DNA of 64,000 nt, taken from positions 1,680,731 through 1,744,730 of the forward strand of contig NC_090617.1 in NCBI RefSeq assembly GCF_004359215.1. Direction: 5' to 3'. Positions 40,991-51,077 of this stretch are shown piece after piece (position 1 is the stretch's first letter; each line of letters opens with the position of its first letter). A program made the translations under genes and the position numbers. Below the pieces are notes generated by a model that worked only from the letters and a program-made list of their open reading frames with translations, searched no databases and was not told where the DNA came from. The DNA comes from Bremia lactucae (Eukaryota; Oomycota; Peronosporomycetes; Peronosporales; Peronosporaceae).

Positions 40991-41532
40991 TGTAGGCGGG
41001 CACGTCGTCATGCGGCCACGCTCAACTTAGACACACACCCTAGCACAGCGAGGAAGCGGTTAAATCAGCTTCTCTCGCGTGCAGTGAGGTAGTTGTGGTG
41101 GGCGTTTTAGCAACCTCATCCAACGCACTAAGTACTCTAGTAAAGTGTCGTCACGGGAGCAATAATCCGGCTCCTCGTGCCCACTTACTAAGTAGAAAAT
41201 AGTCGTCAGACTGATTTATATTTAATCGCGTTATAATATGAAAATATATTTTTACCAATGAAAAATGTCACCACTATAGATAACACTAATTTGTATTGCT
41301 AGCGTATCTTTCTAGATACCTCGCGTGATGGATGACGCTAGCCGTCATCATGGATGACGCTGGGCGTCATCCCTCCTAATGTGAATGCACCCATGTGCAT
41401 CACATCCACAAGGGTTGGTCACAAATGTGCACCACACCCGAGTGTTGGGTCTAATTACTATAATTTAGTAATTGACCATCCCCTTAAGTACAACAAATGT
41501 ACTTAATGGGGACTGTGTAACATTTGTGCAAC
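40991..41532 (-). repeat. LTR, family D, 5' LTR of D-2 (end in gap)
   Basis: Starts tgtaggcgggcacgtcg; two tandem TGACG palindromes at 41331-41371. It is cut by the gap just before its terminus. TTGGTAGCACTTGAAATC (PBS, 40972-40989) adjoins it. Confidence 0.85.
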
Positions 41533-41632
41533 NNNNNNNNNNNNNNNNNNNNNNNNNNNNNNNNNNNNNNNNNNNNNNNNNNNNNNNNNNNNNNNNNNNN
41601 NNNNNNNNNNNNNNNNNNNNNNNNNNNNNNNN
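41533..41632. other. Assembly gap (100 N)
   Basis: Exactly 100 N inside or at the end of a D LTR. Confidence 0.98.
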
Positions 41633-41724
41633 TTCATGACAGTAGAAGACTAAACAATGAGAAGTCCTCCATTAGAGCTGATAACACTTCGCCAATAATT
41701 CAATTTGCAGCTTTAAAGCAACTA

Positions 41725-42221
41725 TGTAACGGGCTAAAGTTGCCTTAATGTTACACAGTCCCCATTTAGTACATTTGGTACTTAAGGGGATGGTCAATTA
41801 CTAAATAATAGTACTTAGACCCAACACTCGGGTGTGGTGCACATTTGTGACCAACCCTTGTGGATGTGATGCACATGGGTGCATTCACATTAGGAGGGAT
41901 GACGCCCAGCGTCATCCATGATGACGGCTAGCGTCATCAGTTACGCGAGGTATCTATAAAGATACGCTCGCAATACATATTAGTTTTATCTACAGAGATG
42001 ACATTTTTGATTGGTAATAATAGGTAGTTCTATTTAATGCGATTAAATTCCGCTCCCGTGACGACACTTTACTAGAGTACTTAGTGCGTTGGGTGAGGTC
42101 GCTAAGGCGCCCACCACAATTACCTCACTGCACGCAAGAGAAGCTGGTTTAACCGCTTCCTCGCTATGGTAGGGTGTGTGTCTAAGTAGAGCGTGGCCGC
42201 ATTACGACGTGCCCGCCTACA
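41725..42221 (+). repeat. LTR, family D, solo or 3' LTR
   Basis: Starts TGTAACGGGCTAAAGTTGCC and ends GACGTGCCCGCCTACA. No PBS follows; flanks aacta and tagtc show no target-site duplication. Palindromes at 41901-41940. Confidence 0.82.
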
Positions 42222-42255
42222 TAGTCAGCACTCCAGTACTTCAGTTGATCGCACA

Positions 42256-43993
42256 ACCATGGATCGAAACAGCAAGTTGACGCTGAGCGCGGCGCTCAAA
42301 AGCTTCACGGGCAATCTTGCAGAAAAGGTATATTAAACTCCCAAGAAAGTTCCGAAGAAGGGTACCCAAGCCACTTCGTCAGATACTGTTATTGGCTCGT
42401 TCCAACCGCATAAGAATCAATACAACTTATGCCTTCGGTACCCGCTTGTTCTGTCTGTTTGTCTTGTCTATCAGCCATTGTGTCACGCACATGCCTTAAG
42501 ACCGGCTAATTCTCCCCCGCCGAGCCCTGAACCACGTAGTAGCATTGTTTCCGCAATGCGCGGGTGCGTGAGATTGTCTACGTAGAGCGAAAACAATCCT
42601 GTAGAGACACGCCAAACGTTATTTAACGCAAACTTAGCGCTTTGGTGTTTCAACACAAAACATCTTCAATGACACACAATACGCAGAACGTCGTCAATGA
42701 CGTTCAGTTTAACAATCGATCTGCGGATGGTCCGCTGTGGGCATGTAAAAATCTGGTGCCAAGAACTCGGAAAATCTATATCCAGAATCTACCCGTGAAA
42801 CGGGGGCCTCGACCAGAGACAATTGCCACAGGTAAACCCGTGTTGTCAAAACACGCAATCAATGATGTACCTTTATTATCAATGGGTCAGGCACTGCCGC
42901 TAAATGAGTCATTTTGCTCAGCCGGTCAACGGACCACGATTCCCATGTTACTGACCAAATTTTTCGGTAGACCACACACAATATCCATACTAAAATCTTG
43001 TGGGTATGGGCATACTGGCTGATGGCGCAACAGCATGAGCCGAGAGTTTGACTCGCTGACAAGTTTCGCATGTGCGAACGCATGAACTTACGCATTTATA
43101 TAGCTTTGGCCTTCAATAAATCTGGCTTACGGAGCCATATGTCTTTTCTTTGCTGAGATGACCACAAAGAACAGTATCATGTGCCTCATCAAGGATTCGA
43201 TACATTAATACCACATCATGTGGAACAACGATGTGCTGAGTATCCGCAGCATCCGTACATAAAGCAACATGCCGTTGTCGATAGAGAATCGATGAAATCT
43301 CGCACGCAGACGTGCCGACAAATTTAATGACCGACTCAGTGCTCTTAAGAGCTCGTAGCAGAGCTAGACACTGTTAATTTTTGGCGTAAGTCGAATAAAT
43401 TAGTCCAGTAATAGGTGACGTTATTGTCGATAAATGAGAGAGCTCATAATCCGACCTGCGTGATAACGCATCAGTCAAAGCATTCCGCTTGTAAGGTTAT
43501 TATTCACATCGAAAATGATGTCGGCGAAAAAAGAAAGCCATCGAGCCAATCTCTGTAAGAGATGGAGTGACTAAGTCACAGTGCGTAAATACGCGTGATC
43601 TGTATGTATTACAAACGGCTTGGAGCCTAGCAGATAAACTCTGAATTTGACGAGAGCATACTTCATAGCAAGTAACACTTTCTCATGAATTAAAAAAGTT
43701 ATTTTCTACAACTTTAAGCTGTCTAGACTCGAACGCAATTACACGTTCACGCCCATCAGCATCTTTTTGTAACATAGCACTGCCAATGGCCAATCCGATG
43801 CGTCACAGACGACACTAAAATGCCAATTAGGATTTGGCAGAGCCAGACTCGGGGCATGGATACGACTCTTCTTTACTGCTTGAAAAGCTTTATGCTCTGT
43901 GCTAGTCCAGCACAATTTTGTATCCTTTTTAAGGATATTAGATAATGACTCAGCCATAGCAGCGTAATTTTCGCTATATTTGTGTAAATAAAT
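42256..43993 (-). pseudogene. pol: Family C pol remnant: RNase H, integrase, pol tail (C-4)
   Basis: From the right: ORF 43739-43957 (MAESLSNILKKDTKL, FQAVKKSRIHAPSLALPNP, FSVVCDASD; RNase H). 43100-42640 gives FSMDIVCGLPKN (first Asp), DRLSKMTHLAAVPDPL and AIVSGRGPRFTGRFW, where the second catalytic Asp is Gly. 42540-42396 is the integrase end (ADSQDKQ type) and 42395-42256 is the chromodomain/antisense-ORF overlap. It ends at a D LTR on the left and is cut by an A LTR at 43994. Confidence 0.7.
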
Positions 43994-44434
43994 TGTAGCG
44001 GAGTGTATCGTTACATGAAATTAACACTTAAAGGCTGTTAATTAACATATTATCTAAAAGGTATAGAATATTTGGAGAACATTTCTTTGCATTGTAATTT
44101 CCGGAAAGCTTATCGATTGGTACATAAAGGCCATTATATCTACTTTCTCCGCGGTCCAGTCAGCGCTTGACGCGCCCAAAGAGAGAGACAGATACGGATT
44201 TGTCACATGTTTTGTATGAGTTTACAATTAATTTAGTATTAAATAGATAGAAACAGAAGAACTTGATTACGTTACATACAATTTACTTTTAACCTACTTT
44301 AAAGCAAGTGGTATAAAGAGAGTCTTCCTCTGCACGTACTAGTGAACGTCAAGTGACGTGAGGCACCACTCGCACTGAAGCAGTGCGAAGTGGACTTGTA
44401 CTGAAGCAGTACAAGTCGGTAGTGCCCCGTTATA
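43994..44434 (+). repeat. LTR, family A (subtype A1), 5' LTR of A-5
   Basis: Starts TGTAGCGGAGTGTATCG and ends GTGCCCCGTTATA. It contains the hairpins 44366-44393 and 44394-44416 (ACTTGTACTG/CAGTACAAGT). Confidence 0.85.
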
Positions 44435-44452
44435 CCTGGTAGCACTTTGTAG
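44435..44452 (+). other. Primer-binding site of A-5
   Basis: CCTGGTAGCACTTTGTAG directly after the LTR. Confidence 0.6.
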
Positions 44453-44485
44453 CTCGTCCAAGGACCGCAATTATATCATTTAATA

Positions 44486-45690
44486 TTGACATGTGAGATG
44501 ATAATGTGAATTCACATCACTTTTCGAATGATAGCTACTCCTTTCTAAGTGACATAGATAGGACTGCGGTCGAACGAATGAGTTCAACCGTAGGGAACGA
44601 TGCCATCTTGGCCATGCTGTCCGGTTTGGACAGAGATGCCCTCCATTCAGCCATCGCCAAGTTCATACAACATGAACTTGACGAATGAAAAGGTAGCCTT
44701 GCTGAATCAGCAAGGCTCTCAACAGGCAGAACTGTTGAGGTTACAACAGGTACAGACCCTGTACCTGGGATGACGCACACGCGTCGTCCCGAAACCTTAA
44801 AGATTGACATCTCTAAGTATAGGGGAGTCGAAGAAGACTCCCTCTTAAGATGGTTTGTCAAGTTGGACGATGCCATAAGGGCACGTCACATCGTCGACGA
44901 GCAAATGCAAGTCGCATTCGCTCAATCAAATTTGGCAGGTCGTGCCAAAACTTGGGCATTGGGCCTTAAGTTGCGCGACCCATACGTCTTTGAGACGCTA
45001 GAGGCTTTCAAAGCCCGGCTCAAACAGACGTTTGAACCGCCAAGGGCTGAGTTCAGAGCTCGTTCAGAGCTTCTGAAACTCAAGCAAGGCAAGCGTGATG
45101 TTCACGCATATGCCCAGCACAAACGACTCTTAGCGAGTTGTATAACAAATAACCTTGTTCATGAACACACGTTAATTACGGTGTTCATGCAAGGTCTTAC
45201 GGATGGTCCCGTAAAGACCCACCTGTTCCGCTTGGAACTGGATACGCTTGTAGAAACAAAATCCGTTGCGGAACAAGGGAACTTTAGCTCGAGACAGGCT
45301 CAAGCTAGTTCGTCATCATATCGTCCTCCAAGACGACACGAGTTTGGAGGTCCAGAACCTATGAACCTCTCTTATATCGAAAGTGAGAAACCTCGCTTTT
45401 CGAACAATAAGCAATTTAAGAAATGCAATCGCTGTCAAAGTTAGGCCACTACGCTCATGAGTGTAGTGCCCCACGCCCAGCACCGAAAGGTACTGAACGT
45501 AATTTTGGACCGTGTGCCAAAAAGGGCAACGGTCGCGGGTCCGACGTTGTTGCGAAATCCCAACAGCGAGGCGGACCGCCAAAATCGGTCGAGGTCAGTA
45601 GGGGCGCAACGCCCTACTGATCCAGCAACCTCAAGAGAATTTGCAAATCTCTTGACAAAAGTTGCTCCAGACATCGATCCGTAAATATGT
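44486..45690 (+). pseudogene. gag: Gag, family A (A-5), frameshifted
   Basis: ORF 44506-44688 (DRTAVERMSSTVGNDAIL, KFIQHELDE) ends by a frameshift. ORF 44770-45444 has RRPETLKIDISKYRGVEEDS, WFVKLDDAIRARH, AGRAKTWALGLKLRDP, PPRAEFRARSELLKL and EPMNLSYIESEKPRF, ending in CNRCQS. The knuckle continues in the next frame (KLGHYAHECSAPRP, 45423-45620), giving C-x2-C-x4-H-x4-C. The PR catalytic region that should follow is deleted. Confidence 0.8.
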
Positions 45691-46471
45691 CTGTTAAGTT
45701 TTCATCAGATGGCTATCTTATGAGCGTTCTGGAGCGTCCACAAGCGTGTGGATGTAACTACGACTGAGTGCGATGGCCTCACTTGTGGTACGGTCGTTAG
45801 CACGACTGCACAAGATCACAGTGGGATTATAAAATCGCACTATGGTGCCATCTGCCGGCGGCTGTGAGAATGCACAGGCAGCGCCGAATGTCCACCACTC
45901 GAATAAGTCAAGAAGATTGAGACATGAATATACGCCTAGCGAGCGACATTCAAGTAATATACCGATTGTCAAAAAGGGCCAACACGATGATTCAAGGTCA
46001 AGAAGAGAGTCGGTCGTAGAGGAACCGACTGTGATAGCGCAATCACAGTCGGAGGGCGTTGACGGAATAAGTCCCCACGTTCTTGAGAAATTTTTTTCCT
46101 CAAATAGTTAATGCTGAAGTGACTAGACTTCAGCATCCCGAGGGATTAATCCCTCAGCAGCCTGTGGATAAATTCCACGATGAAACCGAGACATTGTATG
46201 TCTTGATTAATGACGGATCAAGAGTAGGCGCTTATACTCTTGATCTGTATGCGCCTCCAAAGTTAACTTCGGAGATAACTCAATTAAAAACCCTGGAACC
46301 CAAACGGTTCTTGAGAGATCTGCAGGGTGGTAAAATCAAGCAGATCTGCGTACTCGTCACAGAGGACGAATAAGTATCCGATACGCGGTCAGCGGTAACT
46401 TTTTGCAAAGAACGAACGAATTCTCAGCAGCTCATCGATGGACGAAAGTGTCCTCGATGTGAAGACTCGGA
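45691..46471 (+). pseudogene. pol: PR-RT linker, family A (A-5); protease core deleted
   Basis: Gag runs at about 45675 directly into SVKMSVKFSSDGYLMSVLE-type linker, skipping the DxG and DVILGLPW parts seen at 36430-36960. ORF 46083-46373 has EVTRLQHPEGLIPQQPVDKF, GSRVGAYTLDLYAPPKLTS and EPKRFLRDLQGGK. Confidence 0.7.
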
Positions 46472-47320
46472 ATGAGAGATATACTACTCAATCCTGGAAG
46501 TCACTTAAGACAAGCCCTTTACAAGGATTTAATTGAATTCAGGGATGTATTCCCTGAAACAGTTTCATGCGAGTTGCCTGAGGATAAAGGCACTCGACAT
46601 GAGATCAAGCTCAAACCGGGCTCGATGTATTGTGTCATGAAACAGTGGCCACTGCCTCGTGAACAAGTACTTGCGATCGATAAATTCTTTATCAATCTAT
46701 TAAAAGCGGGCCATGTGAGGGAGTCAACCTCCCTACATAGCTCTTCGACCTTCTGTGTGCGAAAGGCCACAGGAGTGTGGCGGATGGTGCACGCATTCAA
46801 CAAACTGAATGCTGCAACAGTACCGGCTCAAACGCCGATACCTAGAAAAGACGTAATCATAGATGGTATGTCTAAGAGTACGATCTTTTCGTCTATGGAT
46901 CTGATGGATGGGTTCTATCAAATCCTTATGCGTGAACGGGACATCCCGTACACAGCAGTAAGCACTCCCATTGGGATGCTCTGGGAGTGGCTAGTGATGC
47001 CTCAGGGGCTTAGTAACGCCCCTGCAACATTCAACAGATGCGTAACAAATCTGTTGAGACCGGTGCGAGAATTCGCACCGAGTTATTTTGACGATGTATT
47101 CGTCCATAGCCCGGCCATGAACGGAAAGACGGACGTGGAAGCTCATGAAACTCACATTCATCAGGTTCTTATACTTATCCGAAAGCATAAGCTGTACGCA
47201 AATCTCAAGAAGTGTATATTCGCTGGAAGCGTAATAGCACTCTGTGGGTCATCGTCAAAAAACATGGCGTGCGCCCTGATCCCGAAAAGATCAAGGCAAT
47301 TACTGACTGGTCAGTTCTAG
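46472..47320 (+). CDS. pol: Reverse transcriptase (A-5), 282-codon open frame
   Basis: It copies element RNA to DNA in the particle. Fingers: YCVMKQWPLPREQ at residues 53-65 and FCVRKATGVWR. Palm: SMDLMDGFYQ with catalytic Asp at 143, GLSNAPATFNRC and SYFDDVFVHS with the YxDD pair at 205-208. Thumb: KLYANLKKCIF. The frame departs from the family after residue about 250 (usual LLGCIVGKHG lost by a shift). The ATG is internal to Pol, not a real start. It is the most complete RT in the window. Confidence 0.82.
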   Translation: MRDILLNPGSHLRQALYKDLIEFRDVFPETVSCELPEDKGTRHEIKLKPGSMYCVMKQWPLPREQVLAIDKFFINLLKAGHVRESTSLHSSSTFCVRKATGVWRMVHAFNKLNAATVPAQTPIPRKDVIIDGMSKSTIFSSMDLMDGFYQILMRERDIPYTAVSTPIGMLWEWLVMPQGLSNAPATFNRCVTNLLRPVREFAPSYFDDVFVHSPAMNGKTDVEAHETHIHQVLILIRKHKLYANLKKCIFAGSVIALCGSSSKNMACALIPKRSRQLLTGQF

Positions 47321-47990
47321 TCGATGTCAAGGAATTTTGAAAGTTCCTTAGGCTAGCTGCGTTCTTAAACAAGAACTCACGCAATTATGCCGAGATGACA
47401 GTTCATCTCTCTCGCCTCTTGAAAAAGACGAGAAATGGTTATGGAACGCTGATTGTCAGTGTTTTTTTGAAGGTATCAAGCTAAGCTTGATGCAATTGCC
47501 CATCTTGGCGATTGCAGATCAAGACAGACCATTACATGTGGTCTGTGACGCCAGCGATTTCGCAATCGGCTGTGCGTTAATGCAATACGATACAGACCGC
47601 GCGGAGCGCGTCGTCTGTTACCAATCGCGTCAGCTGCAATCAGCTGAACGCAATTACCCAGTGCATGACATGCCATGAAATATGCACTGGCTAAGTTTAG
47701 GGTCCATCTCCTCGAACATAGACCGTTCATCGTATATACGGACCAAGCGTCATTATGCACGGCCGCAAATAGCCCACAACTCTCGAAAAGAATGGCGAGG
47801 TGGCTATCCTTCTTTGCTGACAATAATTTCTCCGTAGAATATAAACCAGGACGCCTTGAAGTCATCGTTGATACGTTATCACGCTGACCCGATTTCGAGC
47901 GGGCTGCGCATTCCAACAGTGAAAATAATCTCACTGCTGCAACACTCATTTCAAGTGATCCGTCATCAACCTTGTTTGATGACAAAAAGA
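47321..47990 (+). pseudogene. pol: RNase H, family A (A-5)
   Basis: ORF 47487-47678: LPILAIADQDRPLHVVCDAS, FAIGCALMQYDTD, ERNYPVHD. ORF 47675-47887: MKYALAKFRVHLLEHRPFIV, YTDQASL (catalytic Asp), RMARWLSFFADNNFSVEYKP. A frameshift removes the usual HDKELLAMKYAL join and the tail ends with a stop instead of SRRPDF. Confidence 0.76.
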
Positions 47991-48091
47991 AAGCCTACGC
48001 AGAAAATAAGGACCTTCTGCGTTTATGGATCATCTGGTGAATCCATCCGATTAATCTTTCACGGATTTTCCGGCTTTATATCGATCGCCAT

Positions 48092-49083
48092 ATGATGATG
48101 CACAACACGCAACGGCTTATTCCATTACACAGCCGCTGCCGGCGACACTCCACGTGCCGCCGTCCCAACTCACAATATTTGCGCTTATGCACCATGCATG
48201 AGTGTCACTATGCACCAACAAGCGGGCATCGTGGACGTAAGAAAACTTATCTCACAGTAAGTCGCGACTTTTACTGGCCCCGACAGTACCAGCTCGTGCG
48301 CAAGTACATTCGTTCCTCCGAGATATGTCAACGAGTGAAGCCTATTTCTTCATCCCGTCCACCTCTCCAACCTCTACCACTTCCGGCAGAATGTTGGCAG
48401 TCCGTATCTATGGACTTCGTCTTCGGATTTCCCAAAGAAGATCACAAAATTAATGGAAAAGTTAATTTTGTAAACAGATTCAGCAAGATGGTACATTTTG
48501 TTGCAGTCCCAGAGTCGATCACGGCTCTGGGCTGTCCCCGTGTCTATAACGGCATGGTGTTAAAACTCCACGGTCTACCCCGCGAACTGTTCTCGGATGA
48601 GATCCACGGTTTACGGCGGAGCTCTTGGCAATCCGTGTTCCGATCGCTCGGAACACGGCTGACTATGTCAACTTCTGATCAGAGACAGATGGTCAGACAG
48701 AACACGTAAAATCGCGTCCTCGAAGAGATACTTCGAGATTACGTCCAATTGTATCCGAATTGAAGCGAGTTTTTACCGATTGTCGAATTCGCTATCAACA
48801 ATCCGGTGCATGCGTCTACAACGCATGCACCGTTCTTCTTGAATGGTTAACGCCATTCACGCATACCCACCCATTAAGAGGAATCCTCTAGTTGAAGGGG
48901 GGGTGGACTCGCACGACCAAAACCATTTCTTGCTCATCCTCATCACGCATAGTGATTGATGTCGATGTCGAAGAAATCGACATCGAAGATGAGAAAGATC
49001 TCATGGCAGTGCGCACAAAGCGTACTGAAAAAGACAAAAAAATGAGTCAGCAGAAGAATTTCTGCTTACTCGTGAATCAATAA
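48092..49083 (+). pseudogene. pol: Integrase, family A (A-5)
   Basis: ORF 48092-48709: HECHYAPTSGHRGRKKTYLT, RSSEICQRVKP (first zinc Cys changed to Ser), SVSMDFVFGFPKE (first Asp) and ELFSDEIHGLRR (second Asp, altered context). The DGQTER motif with the Glu is lost by a frameshift near 48690. The acidic spacer ORF 48892-49083 reads VDVEEIDIEDEKDLMAVRTK. A G7 run lies at 48897-48903. Confidence 0.74.
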
Positions 49084-49115
49084 TTCGTTTCGTTCAGGAT
49101 TCCATTGCTAATGCA

Positions 49116-49532
49116 GTGGACCGTCAGAAACAGAATGCAGACAAACATGGAAGAGCAAATGTTCATTTATTTAAAATTAATGATCTAGCGCTACTCTCTA
49201 CGGTAAGCCTACCTAAGCGTGTAATCACTAATGTGAGTAGCAGTAAACTACTACCCAAGTTAATTAAGCCTTTCCGTGTACTGCATCGCAGAGGCAATGC
49301 GTACACAATAGAATTGCCACGAAGGATGCGGCATCCTACGTTTTATCTTGGTCGGCTCCGCCCGTACCATCAGTACGCGGTTTCTTCCGAGGACGGATCT
49401 GACCACCCTTTTCAAGAATCCCTAAAAGATATTTGTGATCATGAACCAGATTCTCATGTTGAATCTGGAGTTTCTCATGCCGGTTCCGAATATCCTCGAA
49501 ACTGCAATGAGCTGATGACAGCTCATCACTAA
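49116..49532 (+). CDS. pol: Integrase GPF module (A-5), fragment
   Basis: DRQKQNADKHGRANVHLFK, SSKLLPKLIKPFRVLHRRG (GPF changed to KPF) and HPTFYLGRLRPYHQYAV, followed by the linker that lies over the antisense ORF. Stops at 49532. Confidence 0.75.
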   Translation: MDRQKQNADKHGRANVHLFKINDLALLSTVSLPKRVITNVSSSKLLPKLIKPFRVLHRRGNAYTIELPRRMRHPTFYLGRLRPYHQYAVSSEDGSDHPFQESLKDICDHEPDSHVESGVSHAGSEYPRNCNELMTAHH

Positions 49533-50959
49533 GAGCGTGATATTTCCGTTCGTACTCCAACATGGAGTACGCACTCTTCGAACGGTCTTCCAAACCGCTC
49601 GATATGGTGAGTCTGCACCGTCTGCTTCAACGAGCGACGCTTGCCGCGCTTGTGGTCAAGTCCCTCCTCCAAATGATGGAGGAAGCGATCGATTTTGTCG
49701 ATCTTCGACTCTAGAACCGACACATGGTTCGGATCTGATTTTCCCTCCTCCACCACAACCATTGGTGGATTCCCACGGTGATCAACGTTTCCTTGTGGAA
49801 CGTATCCAGAACCACCGTGATGTGAAGGGGCAGCGAACGAGTTATCTTGTTCGCTGGCGCGGTTATCCACCTTCACATGACAGCTGGAAGCCTCGTTCCC
49901 AGCTGGTTGCTGACGTTGAGGGCCTCGTCCGTCAGTATGACGAGACCCATCCGATGGTTCAGAAGGTCCATCGGAAAACACGCGCCCCTGGCGTTTGTAA
50001 ATCGATTGCAAAACGTCAATCGCATCCCGCATCTCAATAGAGAAGCGAGCCCTTCCCCAGGGCGAAGAAAGGGAATAGACATCCCCTTTTACTCTCTTCG
50101 TGTTGTCAACACAACACGGACAGGGATCACCCCACGTGAGGCATGGATGCGTAGCCTCACGTGACAACCGATGCAATTTATACTTTGCACCGGCTGGAGT
50201 TCGTTCCTCAAACTTGACGCGATTCGCGTTAAGTGCTCCAGGCTTGCATAAGCAAGACCTTATCTCGCTTATTGTTGCCACTAAACCATCGATGCTTAAG
50301 AAAAGCATCGAGATAAAAATCTTCCTCAGCGCGAAAGTTCTTCGCGCTGGGATCAAGGCCGAGTAGCTTTGTCACAATAAATAAGTAATATTTTTTGTGA
50401 GGAGTAGTCTCTCCCGACAAGCTATTGATTAGCCGTTCTGGCAAAAGCCACGGCTTCTTTTTAGGGGCGATTTTACTGTCTTCACCCCCCTGAGTGGTAC
50501 CCGCTGAAGCAGGGGTACCATACGAACTTTTATTACGATGGCTTACGCCATCGTCATCACCTTGCACAGAAACAGGTGCAGGTGACCGTACGGGAAATGG
50601 AACAGGCGATGAGGAATCATTCTGTTTGTCGGAACTAAACAGACTTTTAACTCGTCTATCAGAATGAGCCCTCTCTTTCGAAGGCTCATAGTCAGCCGCC
50701 TGACGTCTATAAGGCGACTGTTCTATCTCCCCGAGTCGGCCACTTCGTCCGACTCGCATTCGTAGTCGACCTCCGAAGAGGGGTCGAATTCACGTGGCAA
50801 ACTATCACGTGCACCTGCAACACCTAGTGTTGCGCGAGAAGAAGATACTACGGCAGACGTTCCGTCTGCCGCAAGAGACATTAGTGCGTCATTTGCGGCT
50901 GCATGAACCGCAGCCGAAGGCTCCGCACTACCAGCACCCCGCATGGATTTATTCTTCAT
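49336..50959 (-). pseudogene. Antisense ORF of family A (A-5), full span with frameshifts
   Basis: Starts MKNKSMRGAGSAEPSAAVHA at 50959. Pieces: 50723-50959 (Ala-rich, FDPSSEVDYECESDEVADSG), 50229-50759 (ERAHSDRRVKSLFSSD, VRSPAPVSVQGDDDG, NKSSYGTPASAGTTQGG, EKLINSL-type, AFLKHRWFSGNNK), 49529-50356 (VKFEERTPAGAKYKLHRLSR, HPCLTWGDPCPCCVDNTKR, IEMRDAIDVLQSI, NPPMVVVEEGKSD) and 49336-49593 (SAYSMLEYERKYHAL, coiled coil, GGQIRPRKKPRTDGT). It begins 118 bases inside the PPT and overlaps pol by about 700 bp. Broken here by three frameshifts. No family recognised. Confidence 0.68.
49537..50040 (+). CDS. pol: Chromodomain at the end of Pol (A-5), fragment
   Basis: After a linker with FPPPPQPLVDSHG the chromodomain reads DQRFLVERIQNHRDVKG, YLVRWRGYPPSHDSWKP and DVEGLVRQYDE at about residues 78-135, with the usual aromatic positions (Y/W) present. 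C-terminal tail HRKTRAPGVCKSIAKRQSHP. Entirely antisense to the ORF at 49336-50959. Confidence 0.82.
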   Translation: MIFPFVLQHGVRTLRTVFQTARYGESAPSASTSDACRACGQVPPPNDGGSDRFCRSSTLEPTHGSDLIFPPPPQPLVDSHGDQRFLVERIQNHRDVKGQRTSYLVRWRGYPPSHDSWKPRSQLVADVEGLVRQYDETHPMVQKVHRKTRAPGVCKSIAKRQSHPASQ

Positions 50960-51063
50960 GCGATGGAATTTAAAATGATGGTTCTGTGACTAATCAACAT
51001 CATTTTTTAAATTAGGTGGTGACATAGTGACCACTCCAACCCATGACAGTCCGAGTGATTGTC

Positions 51064-51077
51064 GAAGGGAGGGAAGA
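51064..51077 (+). other. 3' polypurine tract of A-5
   Basis: GAAGGGAGGGAAGA directly before the LTR start TGTAACGGGG. Confidence 0.7.

Larger units (their letters stand above)
37559..41532 (-). mobile_element. Family D Ty3/gypsy element with large pol deletion (copy D-2)
   Basis: 5' LTR (41532-40991, reaching the gap), gag, a jump at about 40300 to the integrase end, GPF module, chromodomain, antisense ORF on the plus strand, PPT, 3' LTR (38075-37559). Gag knuckle, protease, RT, RNase H and integrase core are missing, so it would depend on other copies. It sits in the gag of A-4. Confidence 0.8.

Noticed and set aside
41331..41371. Short repeats in D LTRs as a CRISPR array
   Set aside because: Two palindromes with no spacer regularity, in a eukaryotic LTR.
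42642..43022. 126-codon plus-strand ORF
   Set aside because: It is the shadow of the family C integrase on the minus strand (SMDIV, VSGRGPRF).
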